A DNA stretch of 64,000 bases from Humibacillus xanthopallidus (GTDB lineage Bacteria; Actinomycetota; Actinomycetes; Actinomycetales; Dermatophilaceae). Below are positions 36,533 through 45,173 of the stretch, in pieces (the stretch's first letter is position 1; every line of letters starts with the position of its first letter). The translations under genes and the position numbers were made by a program. The notes under the pieces are model-generated. The model ran no database searches. It was not told where the DNA came from and was given only the letters and a program-made list of their open reading frames with translations. Location of the stretch: NCBI RefSeq assembly GCF_006717145.1, contig NZ_VFQF01000002.1, positions 744,001 to 808,000 on the forward strand. The letters run 5' to 3'.

Positions 36533-38194
36533 TCAGTCGAGCTGGACCGTCCGGATCGGGGCTGCGGTCGCGGAGTGCACGAGGGCCGATCCGTCGGCCT
36601 CGAGCTCGATGGCGACGACCTCGCCCAGGCCGCTGGCTGCCGAGAGGCACACTGCTCCGCCGTCGACGAAGCACTCGAGCGTGCCGCGGTCGATGAGCAG
36701 GGACATTCGCGTGCGCAGACCCGGGCGTGCCTGCGGTGCAAGGTCGCCGACGTGCCGGGCAGTCCACGTCGGGCCGAGGACGCCCGTCGCGGGTGACCCA
36801 GACGCCCGGTCGACAGCGACCCGGAGGTCGGCGGGCTCGACGGTGACGGTCGCGGAGGCCGCGCCGCGGTCGAGCAGGCGCAGACGGTAGGGAGCGCCCG
36901 ACTCGATGTCGAGGTCCAGCCGCAGGCTGTCGCTCGGCGTCGGCCGCTCGAAACGGTGGGTGCCCGCGACGCGAGCCGGGGACGCGGACGGGCCGGACGG
37001 CATACCGCTCAGGGGAACTCGCGGCCCGGTGACGGCATCGAGGGCGTCGAGGGGAGCGCTCACGAGCTGCGGCACCCCGCCCGGCCCGGTGACGAGCTCG
37101 ACGCGGCGCACGACCGACTGCGCGCCGCCGGCGAAGGAGCTGCCACGTCGGGCCATGGCGTAGGCCCAGTTGTCGAGCCAGCCGAGGCACCAGCGGGCCG
37201 TGGGTCGGTCGGTGTCGTCCGGCGCCCAGGTGACGGCGGCGTAGAAGTCCGGCCCGTGGTCGAGCCAGCGCGCGGAGGCGCCGTCACCAGTGAAGCGGGT
37301 GCCGTCCCACACCCCCGTCCAGTGCGCGACTCCCGTCGTGCGGCCCTGGGACTCCCCGTTGGCGCTGGCCAGGAGCACCCAGGTGCGCCGCGAAGGATCA
37401 CCGTCGAGCTCGAGCTCGAAGAGATCGGGGCACTCGAGGGTGCCGAGATCGTCGACGCTCCAGTCGGACCGGTAGGCCCAGGTGCGCAGGTCGGTCGAGG
37501 TGTAGAAGCCGATGCGGTGCCCCTCGGCCAGCAGCATGACCCACTGGTCGTGGGCCTCGTCGCGAATCACCTTGGGGTCACGGAAGTCCCGGCTCTGCGG
37601 CGTACCCGGGTTGTCGATCGTCGGGTTGCCCGGAGCAGGGGTGAAGGTGCGCCCGAGGTCGTGGGACACGTAGAGGGACTGGCGCTGTACGCCGTCGGCC
37701 TGCTGGGTGGCGAAGGCGAGAACGGCGCCGGCGCCGAGGCCGGCGACCCCCTCCGTGTCGACGACGGCGCTGCCCGACTCGACGTCTCCCAGCGCGTCGA
37801 CGTACTTGCGGATCGAGGTGCCGCCGTCGCGCCAGGTGACGAGGTCGGGGCTCGTCGCGAGCCGCCACTCGGTGCCGTTGCCGTGCGGGTGGTCGGTGTT
37901 GTGGAGGTACCACAGGTGCCAGAGCCCGCCGAGGAGCAGCGGTCGCTGGGGGTCGTTCATCCAGTGCGAGGGCGGGGTCAGGTGGTAGCCGGGGCGGTCG
38001 ACGTCGGCGCTCTCGGGCCTCACGAAGGAGCTGTCGGGGGCGTCAGTGGCGTCGGGGACATCGGGGGCCGGCCGCACGCCGTCAGCCGGAGCCGTGGCGG
38101 TGCAGGCCGCCAGGGCGGTGAGGCCGATCGCGCCGAGACCCGCACCGAGCAGGCTGCGACGCGTCAGCGAAGGTTGCTGTGTCAACGATGTCAT
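36533..38194 (-). CDS. Exported GH32 fructan hydrolase (levanase/beta-fructosidase type)
   Basis: A 553-residue protein with a Tat signal (TRRSLLGAG) running into a lipobox-like LAAC, so probably a Tat-exported lipoprotein. GH32 motifs: WMNDPQ with the nucleophile Asp (about residue 77), RDPKV (transition-state Asp, about 203), ECPDLFEL with the acid/base Glu (about 254). A C-terminal beta-sandwich ends in DRGTLECFVDGG. It should hydrolyse levan, inulin or sucrose. ATG at 38194 is annotated; a TTG three codons later is better spaced from GGAG. It diverges from the levansucrase gene. Confidence 0.9.
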   Translation of the reverse strand: MTSLTQQPSLTRRSLLGAGLGAIGLTALAACTATAPADGVRPAPDVPDATDAPDSSFVRPESADVDRPGYHLTPPSHWMNDPQRPLLLGGLWHLWYLHNTDHPHGNGTEWRLATSPDLVTWRDGGTSIRKYVDALGDVESGSAVVDTEGVAGLGAGAVLAFATQQADGVQRQSLYVSHDLGRTFTPAPGNPTIDNPGTPQSRDFRDPKVIRDEAHDQWVMLLAEGHRIGFYTSTDLRTWAYRSDWSVDDLGTLECPDLFELELDGDPSRRTWVLLASANGESQGRTTGVAHWTGVWDGTRFTGDGASARWLDHGPDFYAAVTWAPDDTDRPTARWCLGWLDNWAYAMARRGSSFAGGAQSVVRRVELVTGPGGVPQLVSAPLDALDAVTGPRVPLSGMPSGPSASPARVAGTHRFERPTPSDSLRLDLDIESGAPYRLRLLDRGAASATVTVEPADLRVAVDRASGSPATGVLGPTWTARHVGDLAPQARPGLRTRMSLLIDRGTLECFVDGGAVCLSAASGLGEVVAIELEADGSALVHSATAAPIRTVQLD

Positions 38195-38256
38195 CTCCGA
38201 GCTCGAGCCGGGGTCGTCGGGCGACGACTCTGATGGGGGGAGCCGGGCAAAAGAGT

Positions 38257-38299
38257 GGCGCGGATGCCTCCCGTCCCTGCGTGGGGAGGCATCCGCGCC
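38257..38299. promoter_or_regulatory. Perfect 16-bp inverted repeat between the divergent fructan genes
   Basis: GGCGCGGATGCCTCCC (38257-38272) and its exact complement GGGAGGCATCCGCGCC (38284-38299) flank an 11-nt loop. It lies 60 bp upstream of the GH32 start and 257 bp upstream of the levansucrase start, an odd place for a terminator. It could insulate the two promoters or act as an operator or leader hairpin. Confidence 0.7.
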
Positions 38300-38452
38300 C
38301 TGGACGCGGGCCCGCACCTGGAAGCCAGATCGGGAGCAAACCAGAGCCTCACGTCACCTCGAACGTAGGGGAGGCGCGATCTACGCAAAAGTAACGATTC
38401 CACATCATGAGACCCGTTGCGGACATCAGGCCGCTACGGGTCATTTCGGTTG

Positions 38453-38464
38453 GACAACGTTGTC
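38453..38464. promoter_or_regulatory. LacI-type operator GACAACGTTGTC
   Basis: The perfect 12-bp palindrome GACAACGTTGTC lies in TTGGACAACGTTGTCAT, about 92 bp before the levansucrase ATG. It matches the TGACAACGTTGTCA sites bound by LacI-family sugar regulators in actinobacteria (family knowledge). A weaker relative, TGTCAACGATGTCA (38179-38192), overlaps the GH32 start. No LacI gene is in the window. The 361-bp intergenic region otherwise shows only the inverted repeat at 38257-38299. Confidence 0.72.
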
Positions 38465-38555
38465 ATGGCGCCTCTATCGTCGGTGCCGCACCTGGAACTC
38501 GATCTCGTCACACCCGACACCTCGCCCCCCGCGGCGAGCCATCGAAGGGCAGAAG

Positions 38556-40160
38556 ATGATGTTCCTCCACCACCGCTTCCTCAAGGGAGCGCTTGCGGCA
38601 GGCGTGGCAGCAGCCGCGCTCGTCGCCACCGCAGGAGCCGGCGCCACCGCGGCTCCTCGGGCGGCGGCTGCGCCGTCCGTCCAGGCCGTCCCCGGCTTCC
38701 CCGAGCCCACCCCCCACTCCCAGAAGGCCTACGACCCGGCCTCCGGCTTCACCGCGAAGTGGACCAGGGCCGACGCCCGCCAGATCAAGGCGATGTCGGA
38801 CCCGACGGCCGGCTCGCGCCAGAACTCGATGCCAGAGGACTACACGGCGCCGACCGTCCCGCAGAGCTTCCCCGACATGAGCAACGGCAAGGTCTGGGTC
38901 TGGGACACCTGGCCCCTCACCGACGCCGCCGCCCACCAGTACAGCTACAAGGGCTGGGAGGTCGTCTTCTCGCTCGTCGCCGACCGCAAGCTCGGGTTCG
39001 ACGACCGCCACACCTACGCCAAGCTCGGCTACTTCTTCCGCAAGGCCGGCGTGCCGTCGTCGCAGCGCCCGGAGAACGGCGGCTGGACCTATGGCGGACT
39101 CGTCTTCCCGAAGGGCCTGTCCGGCAAGGTCTTCGAGGACCAGTCCTTCTCGCACCAGACCGAGTGGTCGGGCTCGACCCGCATCTTCAAGAACGGTGAG
39201 GTCAAGGTCTTCTACACGGCTGTCGCCTTCTACCGCAACGCTGCCGGCCAGGACACCAAGCCTGCGGACGCGCGCATCATGATGTCGCCGGGCAAGATCT
39301 TCGCCAACGACAAGGGCGTGTGGTTCGGCGGCTTCACGACGCACAACGAGCTGCTCAGGCCCGACGGCACGTACTACCAGAACGGCGCGCAGAACCCCTA
39401 CTACAACTTCCGCGACCCGTTCACCTTCCAGGACCCGGCCCACCCGGGCAAGACCTACATGGTCTTCGAGGGCAACACGGCCACGCAGCGTGGGACCCGC
39501 GCCTGCACGACCGGCGACATGGGCTACCAGCCCGGGGACCCGTACACGGAGACCCCGGACGAGGTCATGGACCGCAACGCCCACCTGCAGATGGCGAACG
39601 TCGGTCTCGCCGTGGCCGACAACAAGGAGCTGACGAAGTGGCACTTCCTGCCGCCGATCCTGTCGGCCAACTGCGTCACCGACCAGACGGAGCGGCCTCA
39701 GATCTACCTGAAGGACGGCAAGTACTACCTCTTCACCATCAGCCACCGCAGCACGTTCGCGGCCGGTGTCGACGGTCCTGAGGGCGTCTACGGCTTCGTC
39801 GGCAACGGCATTCGCAGCGACTTCCTGCCCGTCAACCGCGGCTCGGGCCTCGCGCTCGGCAACCCGACGAACCTCAACTTCAACCAGGGCTTCCCGTTCG
39901 ACCCGGACTACAACCAGCACCCGGGTGCGTTCCAGTCCTACTCGCACTACGTCATGCCCGGTGGCCTCGTGCAGTCCTTCATCGACACGATCGGCACGAA
40001 GGACAACTTCCGCCGGGGCGGCACGCTCGGCCCGACGGTGCGCATGATCATCAAGGGTGACACGACCAAGGTCGACCGCACGTACGGCAACGGGGGACTC
40101 GGCGGCTACGCCGACATCCCGGCCGACCGCAACATCAAGCCGGGCCAGCCCGTGAGCTGA
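38556..40160 (+). CDS. Secreted GH68 levansucrase
   Basis: A 534-residue exported transfructosylase that splits sucrose and polymerises fructose into levan or fructo-oligosaccharides. A Sec-type signal peptide covers about residues 1-32. The catalytic triad motifs are VWVWDTWPL (nucleophile Asp, about 117), NFRDPFTF (stabilising Asp, about 285) and DQTERPQIYLKDGKYYL (acid/base Glu, about 379). The ATG at 38556 has GAAGG upstream; an adjacent ATG follows at 38559. With the divergent GH32 enzyme it forms a make-and-break fructan module outside the cell. Confidence 0.95.
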   Translation: MMFLHHRFLKGALAAGVAAAALVATAGAGATAAPRAAAAPSVQAVPGFPEPTPHSQKAYDPASGFTAKWTRADARQIKAMSDPTAGSRQNSMPEDYTAPTVPQSFPDMSNGKVWVWDTWPLTDAAAHQYSYKGWEVVFSLVADRKLGFDDRHTYAKLGYFFRKAGVPSSQRPENGGWTYGGLVFPKGLSGKVFEDQSFSHQTEWSGSTRIFKNGEVKVFYTAVAFYRNAAGQDTKPADARIMMSPGKIFANDKGVWFGGFTTHNELLRPDGTYYQNGAQNPYYNFRDPFTFQDPAHPGKTYMVFEGNTATQRGTRACTTGDMGYQPGDPYTETPDEVMDRNAHLQMANVGLAVADNKELTKWHFLPPILSANCVTDQTERPQIYLKDGKYYLFTISHRSTFAAGVDGPEGVYGFVGNGIRSDFLPVNRGSGLALGNPTNLNFNQGFPFDPDYNQHPGAFQSYSHYVMPGGLVQSFIDTIGTKDNFRRGGTLGPTVRMIIKGDTTKVDRTYGNGGLGGYADIPADRNIKPGQPVS

Positions 40161-40172
40161 CCCCGACGGGTG

Positions 40173-40973
40173 TCAACGGGCCCGCCACCTCCCTGTCTCG
40201 GGGGGTGGCGGGCTCTGCATTCCCTTGGAGTCAAAGGGCTTTGCGCCGGCGACGAGACGCTCGAGGGCCGCGCCCTCGCGCAGCCCGGTGGGGAGGTGGG
40301 CGCGTGCGACGTCTCGCCGCAGCCTCTCGAGGGGGAGCGGCGCAGGGCTCGCCACGACGACCGAGTTGCCGAAGCGCTTGCTCTTCAGCACCTCGTGTGT
40401 CGCGATCAGGGCGACGTGGGGCAGCGACTGACGGACTGTCGCGAGAACCCTGGCGACATAACGCATTCCGGGCTCGTCGGCGAGGTTCCACAACGCCATC
40501 CCATCCCGCTTCAGCACTCGATCGACCTCGAGCACGTATGCCGCAGAGGTGAGTTCGGCTGGGACGCACCCTCCGGCATACGCATCGGTCACGACGACGT
40601 CCGCTGAGGCGTCGCCGAGCGCACGCACCCCGGTGAGCCCGTCGACGGGTCGCACGCGGATCCGGTGCCGACGGGGGAGCGGAATCTCCTTGCGCACCAG
40701 TGCCGTCAGGGCCTCGTCCGGCTCCAGGACGATCTGTGGTGAGCCTGGCCGCGTCGCCTCGACCCAACGGGGGAGGGTGAGCCCGGCGCCGCCGACGTGG
40801 GTGACCCCGAGCGGTCCGGGCGGCAGTGCGTCGATGGCGAGGGCGAGGTGCTGGACGTACTCGAAGACGAGAAGGGTCGGGTCGTCGGGCTGCACGTGCG
40901 ACTGGGGCGACCCGTCCATGTGCACGCTGACCCCGCCGCGCTCGTCCCACTCGAGCGTCACGTGCTCGGTCAT
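40173..40973 (-). CDS. Spermidine-synthase-like methyltransferase-fold protein
   Basis: A 266-residue protein with the Rossmann fold of polyamine synthases: THVGGAGLTLPRWV (motif I), QIVLEPDEALTALVRKEI (motif II) and DVVVTDAYAGGCVP (catalytic Asp region, about residue 128). Actinobacterial proteins of this kind are often annotated as fused or putative spermidine synthases, but their aminopropyl-transferase activity is unproven. The 3' end overlaps the levansucrase terminator. It follows the GNAT gene upstream by 7 bp and is likely in the same transcript. Confidence 0.82.
   Translation of the reverse strand: MTEHVTLEWDERGGVSVHMDGSPQSHVQPDDPTLLVFEYVQHLALAIDALPPGPLGVTHVGGAGLTLPRWVEATRPGSPQIVLEPDEALTALVRKEIPLPRRHRIRVRPVDGLTGVRALGDASADVVVTDAYAGGCVPAELTSAAYVLEVDRVLKRDGMALWNLADEPGMRYVARVLATVRQSLPHVALIATHEVLKSKRFGNSVVVASPAPLPLERLRRDVARAHLPTGLREGAALERLVAGAKPFDSKGMQSPPPPETGRWRAR
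40180..40213. terminator. Shared terminator of levansucrase and the convergent gene
   Basis: A perfect 10-bp stem (GCCCGCCACC / GGTGGCGGGC, 14-nt loop) starts 19 bp after the levansucrase stop and overlaps the last codons of the minus-strand gene ending at 40173. Confidence 0.75.
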
Positions 40974-40980
40974 CGGTCGC

Positions 40981-41772
40981 TCACAGGTCGATGACGAGCT
41001 GGCGCTGCTCGCCGTAGCGACGGAAGCCCAGCGCCCGAAGGATCGGTGAGGAGGTGTCGACCCTCCCGTGGGTCAGGGCCAGGGTCGCGCCGGAGCGCAC
41101 GGCGACGTCGAGCCGGGCGCGGAGCACGGCCCGGTAGGCACCGAGCCCCCGAAGGTCCGGATGGGTGCCGCCGCCCCACAGCCGGCACACGGGCCCGACG
41201 ATGCCCCAGCCGCCCGTGCTCGCCGGCCGCCCGGCGACGGAGGCGACGACCCGGCCGACGCTGTCGTCGTCGAGGCCCCGTGCGATCTCGACGAGCCCGC
41301 GGTCGATCTCCTCGTCGTCGGGTGCCGACCCGCCGAAGGCGCTCTGGCTGAGCACGAGCGCGTCGCGCACGCCGTCACGGTCGCGCACGCGGGTGACCGT
41401 GACCTCGGCGCCGGGTGCGACCTCGGGCACGCCGCCGGTGAGATCGAGGCCGAGCACGTCCATACGTTCGACGACCTGCGCGCCGCGCCGCACGAGCTCG
41501 GCCTCGAGGCCCGCCGGGCGGCTCGTGTCCGAGAGAGTCCACCAGAGGCGCTCGCGGCCGAGGTCGCGGGCCACTCCGTGCACTTCGTCGACGATCTGCG
41601 CCGGCTCGCGGTCGGAACCGGTCAGCCGGGCGCTCGTCGGTGTGAGGTAGGTCGGCGGGTAGGCCACGACGAGGTACTCGTCGGTCCGCACGCTGCGGGC
41701 GTACTCAGGCACCCAGGCCCACTCGTTGGAGGCGGCGAGGACGGACTCGGCATCCCAGATCGGTGTCACCAC
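40981..41772 (-). CDS. GNAT-family N-acetyltransferase
   Basis: A 263-residue protein with a C-terminal acetyl-CoA-binding core: VCRLWGGGTHPDLRGLGAYR carries the R-x-x-G-x-G/A loop, followed by a helix and LRALGFRRYGE. The N-terminal half is a second, degenerate GNAT-like or helical domain. Two consecutive GTG codons (41772, 41769) may start it. It is divergent from the LLM oxidoreductase with only 20 bp between start codons, so the promoters overlap. Confidence 0.8.
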   Translation of the reverse strand: MVTPIWDAESVLAASNEWAWVPEYARSVRTDEYLVVAYPPTYLTPTSARLTGSDREPAQIVDEVHGVARDLGRERLWWTLSDTSRPAGLEAELVRRGAQVVERMDVLGLDLTGGVPEVAPGAEVTVTRVRDRDGVRDALVLSQSAFGGSAPDDEEIDRGLVEIARGLDDDSVGRVVASVAGRPASTGGWGIVGPVCRLWGGGTHPDLRGLGAYRAVLRARLDVAVRSGATLALTHGRVDTSSPILRALGFRRYGEQRQLVIDL

Positions 41773-41779
41773 GACAGGC

Positions 41780-41785
41780 TACGGT
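41780..41785 (+). promoter_or_regulatory. Putative -10 element (TACGGT), leaderless LLM oxidoreductase gene
   Basis: TACGGT ends 7 nt before the ATG at 41793; it lies within the 20-bp gap of a divergent pair. Confidence 0.5.
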
Positions 41786-41792
41786 CGGTGGC

Positions 41793-42674
41793 ATGCGATT
41801 CGGTCTGACGATCCTGCCCGAGCACACGTGGTCGGTCGCCGAGCCGCGGTGGCGTGAGGCGGAGGAGCTCGGCTTCGACCACGCGTGGACGTTCGACCAC
41901 GTCACGTGGGGCGGGCTACCCGACTCCCCGTGGTTCGCGGCGGTGCCCACCCTCGCCGCGGCGGCAGCCGTCACCGGCCGCATCGGCCTCGGCACCTTCG
42001 TCACCTCGCCCAACAACCACCACCCCGTGCAGCTCATGCGCGAGGTGCTCGCCCTCGACGACATCTCGGGTGGGCGCTTCCTCCTCGGCATCGGCAGCGG
42101 GGGCGACCTCGACGCCCGCATCATGGGTGAGGACCTGCCGCTCAAGGCCCGCGTCGACCGCTTCCACGAGTTCACGGACCTGCTCGACCGTCTCCTCCGC
42201 GACGACCACGTGACCGTCGACGGCCGCTTCTACAGCGCTCGCGACGTGCGCACCCTGCCCGGTCCGGTGCGCGGCGCCGAGGGTGGCAACCGGGTGCCGC
42301 TCATCGTGGCCGCCAACGGTCCGCGCACGGTCCGGCTCGCCGTCGACCGCGCCGACGGCTGGATGACCTACGGCGGCACCGCCGACACCGACGACGCCTG
42401 GTGGTCACTCGTCGGCGACCTGTCCAGCCGGGTCGACGGCGCCCTCGACGCCGCCGGCCGCGCCCCCGAGACCCTCGCCCGCTACCTCAACCTCGACACC
42501 GCGCCGACCTTCTCGCTGACGAGCGCCGCCGCGTTCGAGGACGCCGTCGGCCGGGCCGAGGCCCTCGGCTTCACCGACGTCATCACGCACTGGCCACGCG
42601 ACGACGACCCCTACCGAGGCGCCCGTGACGTGCTCGAACAGGTCGCGGCCGACGTCCTCCCGCGCCTGCGCTGA
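41793..42674 (+). CDS. LLM-class flavin- or F420-dependent oxidoreductase
   Basis: A 293-residue TIM-barrel luciferase-like monooxygenase. Family features: [14 protein letters not shown]-terminus, [29 protein letters not shown] and [20 protein letters not shown], then [20 protein letters not shown]. In actinobacteria many such proteins use coenzyme F420; FMN cannot be excluded. The substrate is unknown. The leaderless start is supported by TACGGT. A short hairpin follows the gene. Confidence 0.9.
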   Translation: MRFGLTILPEHTWSVAEPRWREAEELGFDHAWTFDHVTWGGLPDSPWFAAVPTLAAAAAVTGRIGLGTFVTSPNNHHPVQLMREVLALDDISGGRFLLGIGSGGDLDARIMGEDLPLKARVDRFHEFTDLLDRLLRDDHVTVDGRFYSARDVRTLPGPVRGAEGGNRVPLIVAANGPRTVRLAVDRADGWMTYGGTADTDDAWWSLVGDLSSRVDGALDAAGRAPETLARYLNLDTAPTFSLTSAAAFEDAVGRAEALGFTDVITHWPRDDDPYRGARDVLEQVAADVLPRLR

Positions 42675-42720
42675 GCAGCCCGTCCGAGAGGCGCGGGGCA
42701 CGCCGGCTCACCGGGGAGCG

Positions 42721-42748
42721 CGAGCCGGCGGCACGGCATACCGGCTCG
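42721..42748 (+). terminator. Short hairpin after the LLM oxidoreductase gene
   Basis: An 8-bp stem (CGAGCCGG / CCGGCTCG) with a 12-nt loop that carries most of a GGCATAC heptamer (42735-42741). Confidence 0.55.
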
Positions 42749-42768
42749 GCGCCGTCGGTGGGCGGGGT

Positions 42769-42774
42769 TAGCCT
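42769..42774 (+). promoter_or_regulatory. Putative -10 element (TAGCCT), leaderless SCP-like gene
   Basis: TAGCCT ends 7 nt before the ATG at 42782 and would drive the four-gene operon up to the thpR-like gene. Confidence 0.5.
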
Positions 42775-42781
42775 GCTGGGC

Positions 42782-43162
42782 ATGCCTCCCCGCCGTCGAA
42801 CCCCTGTCGCGGAGGGCCGCGCCGCCCTCGAGGTATGCCGCTCGGCCGGCTGGAGCGCCGACCGGCGCACGACCGGCACCGCGGTCCGCTACACCCTCGA
42901 CGAGCTCGCGACGACGGCCCCCGGCCGCACGGTGGAGGTCCGGGTGCCCCCGCACGGAGCGGTCCAGTGCATTGAGGGTCCGGTGCACACGCGGGGCACC
43001 CCGCCCAACGTCATCGAGACCGACGGGGCCACGTGGCTGCGCCTGGCCGTCGGTGACCTCACGTGGGAGGACGCCGTCGCGGCCGCCCTCGTGCGAGCCA
43101 GCGGGCAGCGGGCGCACCTGGACGGACTTCTTCCGCTCCACTCGCTTAACCTTGGGGTGTGA
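42782..43162 (+). CDS. Sterol carrier protein-like (SCP family) protein
   Basis: A 126-residue protein of the actinobacterial SCP-like family found upstream of purF (the Rv0807 type in mycobacteria). Conserved text includes [33 protein letters not shown] and [20 protein letters not shown]. It may bind a hydrophobic ligand or act in a maleylpyruvate-isomerase-like fold; no function is proven. The start of the next gene overlaps its stop (GTGA), so it heads an operon. Confidence 0.82.
   Translation: MPPRRRTPVAEGRAALEVCRSAGWSADRRTTGTAVRYTLDELATTAPGRTVEVRVPPHGAVQCIEGPVHTRGTPPNVIETDGATWLRLAVGDLTWEDAVAAALVRASGQRAHLDGLLPLHSLNLGV
43147..43152 (+). promoter_or_regulatory. Putative -10 element (TAACCT), second leaderless start in the operon
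   Basis: TAACCT lies within the end of the SCP-like gene and ends 6 nt before the GTG at 43159. Confidence 0.4.
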
Positions 43163-43401
43163 CCACCTCCCCTGACGGGCGCTCGGCGCCTCGCGTCCCG
43201 AACTTCAAGCGCTTCCTCATCACCGGCGCGCTCCTCGGCTTCGTCGTCGGCGCGGTCATCTCGCTGGTGGGCGACGACGTTCGCGGCTACTCCGCGGCGA
43301 CCGGCGCGCTCTTCCTCGGTGCCTTCGGCGCCCTCCTCGGTGCCGGGCTCGCCGGCATCTTCGGCATCCTGCTCGACCGATCGGGTCGCGAACGCTCGTG
43401 A
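43159..43401 (+). CDS. Small two-helix membrane protein
   Basis: An 80-residue protein with a polar N-terminus (about 1-18), two transmembrane segments (about 19-37 and 46-70, glycine-rich) and a short basic tail. No family motif beyond the hydrophobic pattern. Its GTG overlaps the previous stop and its stop overlaps the next start by four bases, so it is translated as part of the operon. Function unknown. Confidence 0.75.
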   Translation: MTTSPDGRSAPRVPNFKRFLITGALLGFVVGAVISLVGDDVRGYSAATGALFLGAFGALLGAGLAGIFGILLDRSGRERS

Positions 43402-44573
43402 CGGGCGCCGGCCCCCTCGCGGGCGTGCGTGTCGTCGAGCTCGCCGGCATCGGCCCGGCCCCCTTCGCCTGCATGCTGCTCGCCGACCTCGGCGCCGACG
43501 TCATCCGGCTCGACCGGCCGGGTGTGCCGCCGTTGCCGGTGCCGATGCCGCCAGAGGCCGACCTGCTGCGCCGCGGGCGGCCCTCCGTCGTGCTCGACCT
43601 CAAGCACCCCGACGGGCTCGCGACGGCACGGCAGCTCGTGGCGCAGGCCGACGTCCTCGTCGAGGGCTACCGGCCGGGCGTCGCCGAGCGGCTCGGGCTC
43701 GGGCCCGACGACTGCCTCGCGCTCAACACAGCCCTCGTCTATGGCCGGATGACCGGCTGGGGACAGGACGGCCCGCTCGCCCAGGCCGCCGGGCACGACA
43801 TCGGCTACGTCGCGATCACCGGCGCCCTCGGAGCCATCGGCCGCGCCGGCGGCCCGCCGCAGGTGCCCGTCAACCTCGTCGGCGACTTCGGCGGCGGAGC
43901 GCTCTATCTCGCGGTCGGGGTGCTGGCCGCCCTCCTCGAGGCGCGCACGAGCGGCCGCGGCCAGGTCGTCGACGCCGCGATCGTCGACGGCACGGCGCAC
44001 GTCTCGGCGCTCGTCGTCGGCCTCGTCTCGAGCGGTCTGTGGTCCGACCAGCGCGGCACCAACCTGCTCGACACCGGCGCCCCCTTCTATGACGTCTACG
44101 AGACGAGCGACGGGGGCTGGCTCGCGGTGGGGCCGCTCGAGCAGCCCTTCTACGCCGAGCTGTTGCGGCTGCTCGGCATCGGGGACACCGCGCCCGACCG
44201 GCTCGACCCGCGCCAGTGGCCTGCCCTGCGCGCCCTGCTGGCCGCCACGTTCGCCACCCGCACCCGCGACGAGTGGACCGCCCTGCTCGGGGGCACCGAC
44301 GCCTGTGTCGAGCCCGTGCTCAGCTATGCCGAGGCGCCGCACCACCCCCACCTCGCTGCCCGGGGGACCTACGTCGAGCACAACGGCGTCGTGCAGCCGG
44401 CCCCCGCGCCACGCTTCTCGCGCACGCCCGGTGCCCTCTCCACACCGCCGCCGCGCGCCTCGGGGGCCGACACCCGCAGCGCCCTCGAGGCGTGGGGCAT
44501 CGCTGATGTCGACGCGCTGCTCGCCTCCGGCGCCGCAGTCGAGGCCGCAGCCGAGGCGGCCAAGGGGCCATGA
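43398..44573 (+). CDS. CaiB/BaiF CoA-transferase family; alpha-methylacyl-CoA racemase-like
   Basis: A 391-residue family III CoA-transferase-fold protein. AGHDIGYVAITG (His about 132) and VNLVGDFGGGALYLAVG (Asp about 163) match the catalytic His/Asp pair of alpha-methylacyl-CoA racemases (Mcr/Amacr), which epimerise 2-methyl-branched acyl-CoAs such as those from branched lipid or sterol breakdown. Coupled by overlapping starts to both neighbours. Racemase is favoured over CoA transferase because of these motifs. Confidence 0.88.
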   Translation: MTGAGPLAGVRVVELAGIGPAPFACMLLADLGADVIRLDRPGVPPLPVPMPPEADLLRRGRPSVVLDLKHPDGLATARQLVAQADVLVEGYRPGVAERLGLGPDDCLALNTALVYGRMTGWGQDGPLAQAAGHDIGYVAITGALGAIGRAGGPPQVPVNLVGDFGGGALYLAVGVLAALLEARTSGRGQVVDAAIVDGTAHVSALVVGLVSSGLWSDQRGTNLLDTGAPFYDVYETSDGGWLAVGPLEQPFYAELLRLLGIGDTAPDRLDPRQWPALRALLAATFATRTRDEWTALLGGTDACVEPVLSYAEAPHHPHLAARGTYVEHNGVVQPAPAPRFSRTPGALSTPPPRASGADTRSALEAWGIADVDALLASGAAVEAAAEAAKGP

Positions 44574-45130
44574 GGCTCTTCGTCGCCGTGGTGCCGCCCG
44601 AGGAGGTGCTCGACGACCTCGACGAGCACCTGGAGCCCCGCCGTGCGGCCGGTGAGGAGGTTCGCTGGACCGACCGCCACCAGTGGCACGTGACCCTCGC
44701 CTTCCTCGGCGACGTGCCGGAGCGCCGCCTCGACGACCTCGCCGAGGTACTCGCCCGGTCGGCAGCGAAGCGCAGCCCCCTCGTGCTCCGCCTCTCCGGC
44801 GCCGGCGCCTTCCCGAGCCCGTATGCCGCCCGCGTCCTCTGGGCGGGAGTCGAGCAGGTGCGCGGTGACCTCGGAGCCGTCGCACACGGCATACGCTCCT
44901 CGGCGAGCTCGGTGGGGGCGGCGCCCGACGGGGCACGCTTCCACCCGCACCTCACGCTCGGCCGCTTCGGCCGCCCGACCGAGGCGACCCGCTGGATCCG
45001 GGCCCTCGAGGGCCTCGAGGGCCCCGCGTGGGTGGCCGGCGGGGCGACACTCATCGAGTCGCACCTCGGCGAGGGCCGCGGGCGACGGCCGCGCTACGAG
45101 GTCGTGGCCGACCTGCCGTTCGGCCGCTGA
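44570..45130 (+). CDS. thpR: RNA 2',3'-cyclic phosphodiesterase
   Basis: A 186-residue 2H phosphoesterase with the two catalytic HxTx motifs, HVTL (about residue 40) and HLTL (about 126), and the N-terminal RLFVAVVPP strand. It opens 2',3'-cyclic phosphates of RNA; the in vivo role in bacteria is unclear. The ATG overlaps the racemase stop. Last gene of the operon. Confidence 0.9.
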   Translation: MRLFVAVVPPEEVLDDLDEHLEPRRAAGEEVRWTDRHQWHVTLAFLGDVPERRLDDLAEVLARSAAKRSPLVLRLSGAGAFPSPYAARVLWAGVEQVRGDLGAVAHGIRSSASSVGAAPDGARFHPHLTLGRFGRPTEATRWIRALEGLEGPAWVAGGATLIESHLGEGRGRRPRYEVVADLPFGR

Positions 45131-45173
45131 CACGGCGGCGGCCGCTCCGAGATCCGTGTGGGAGACTGCGGTA

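Noticed and set aside
34023-37190. 1055-codon minus-strand open frame
   Set aside because: It is antisense to purL and overlaps the GH32 gene; low-complexity Ala/Arg/Asp/Val composition is typical of GC-rich shadow frames.
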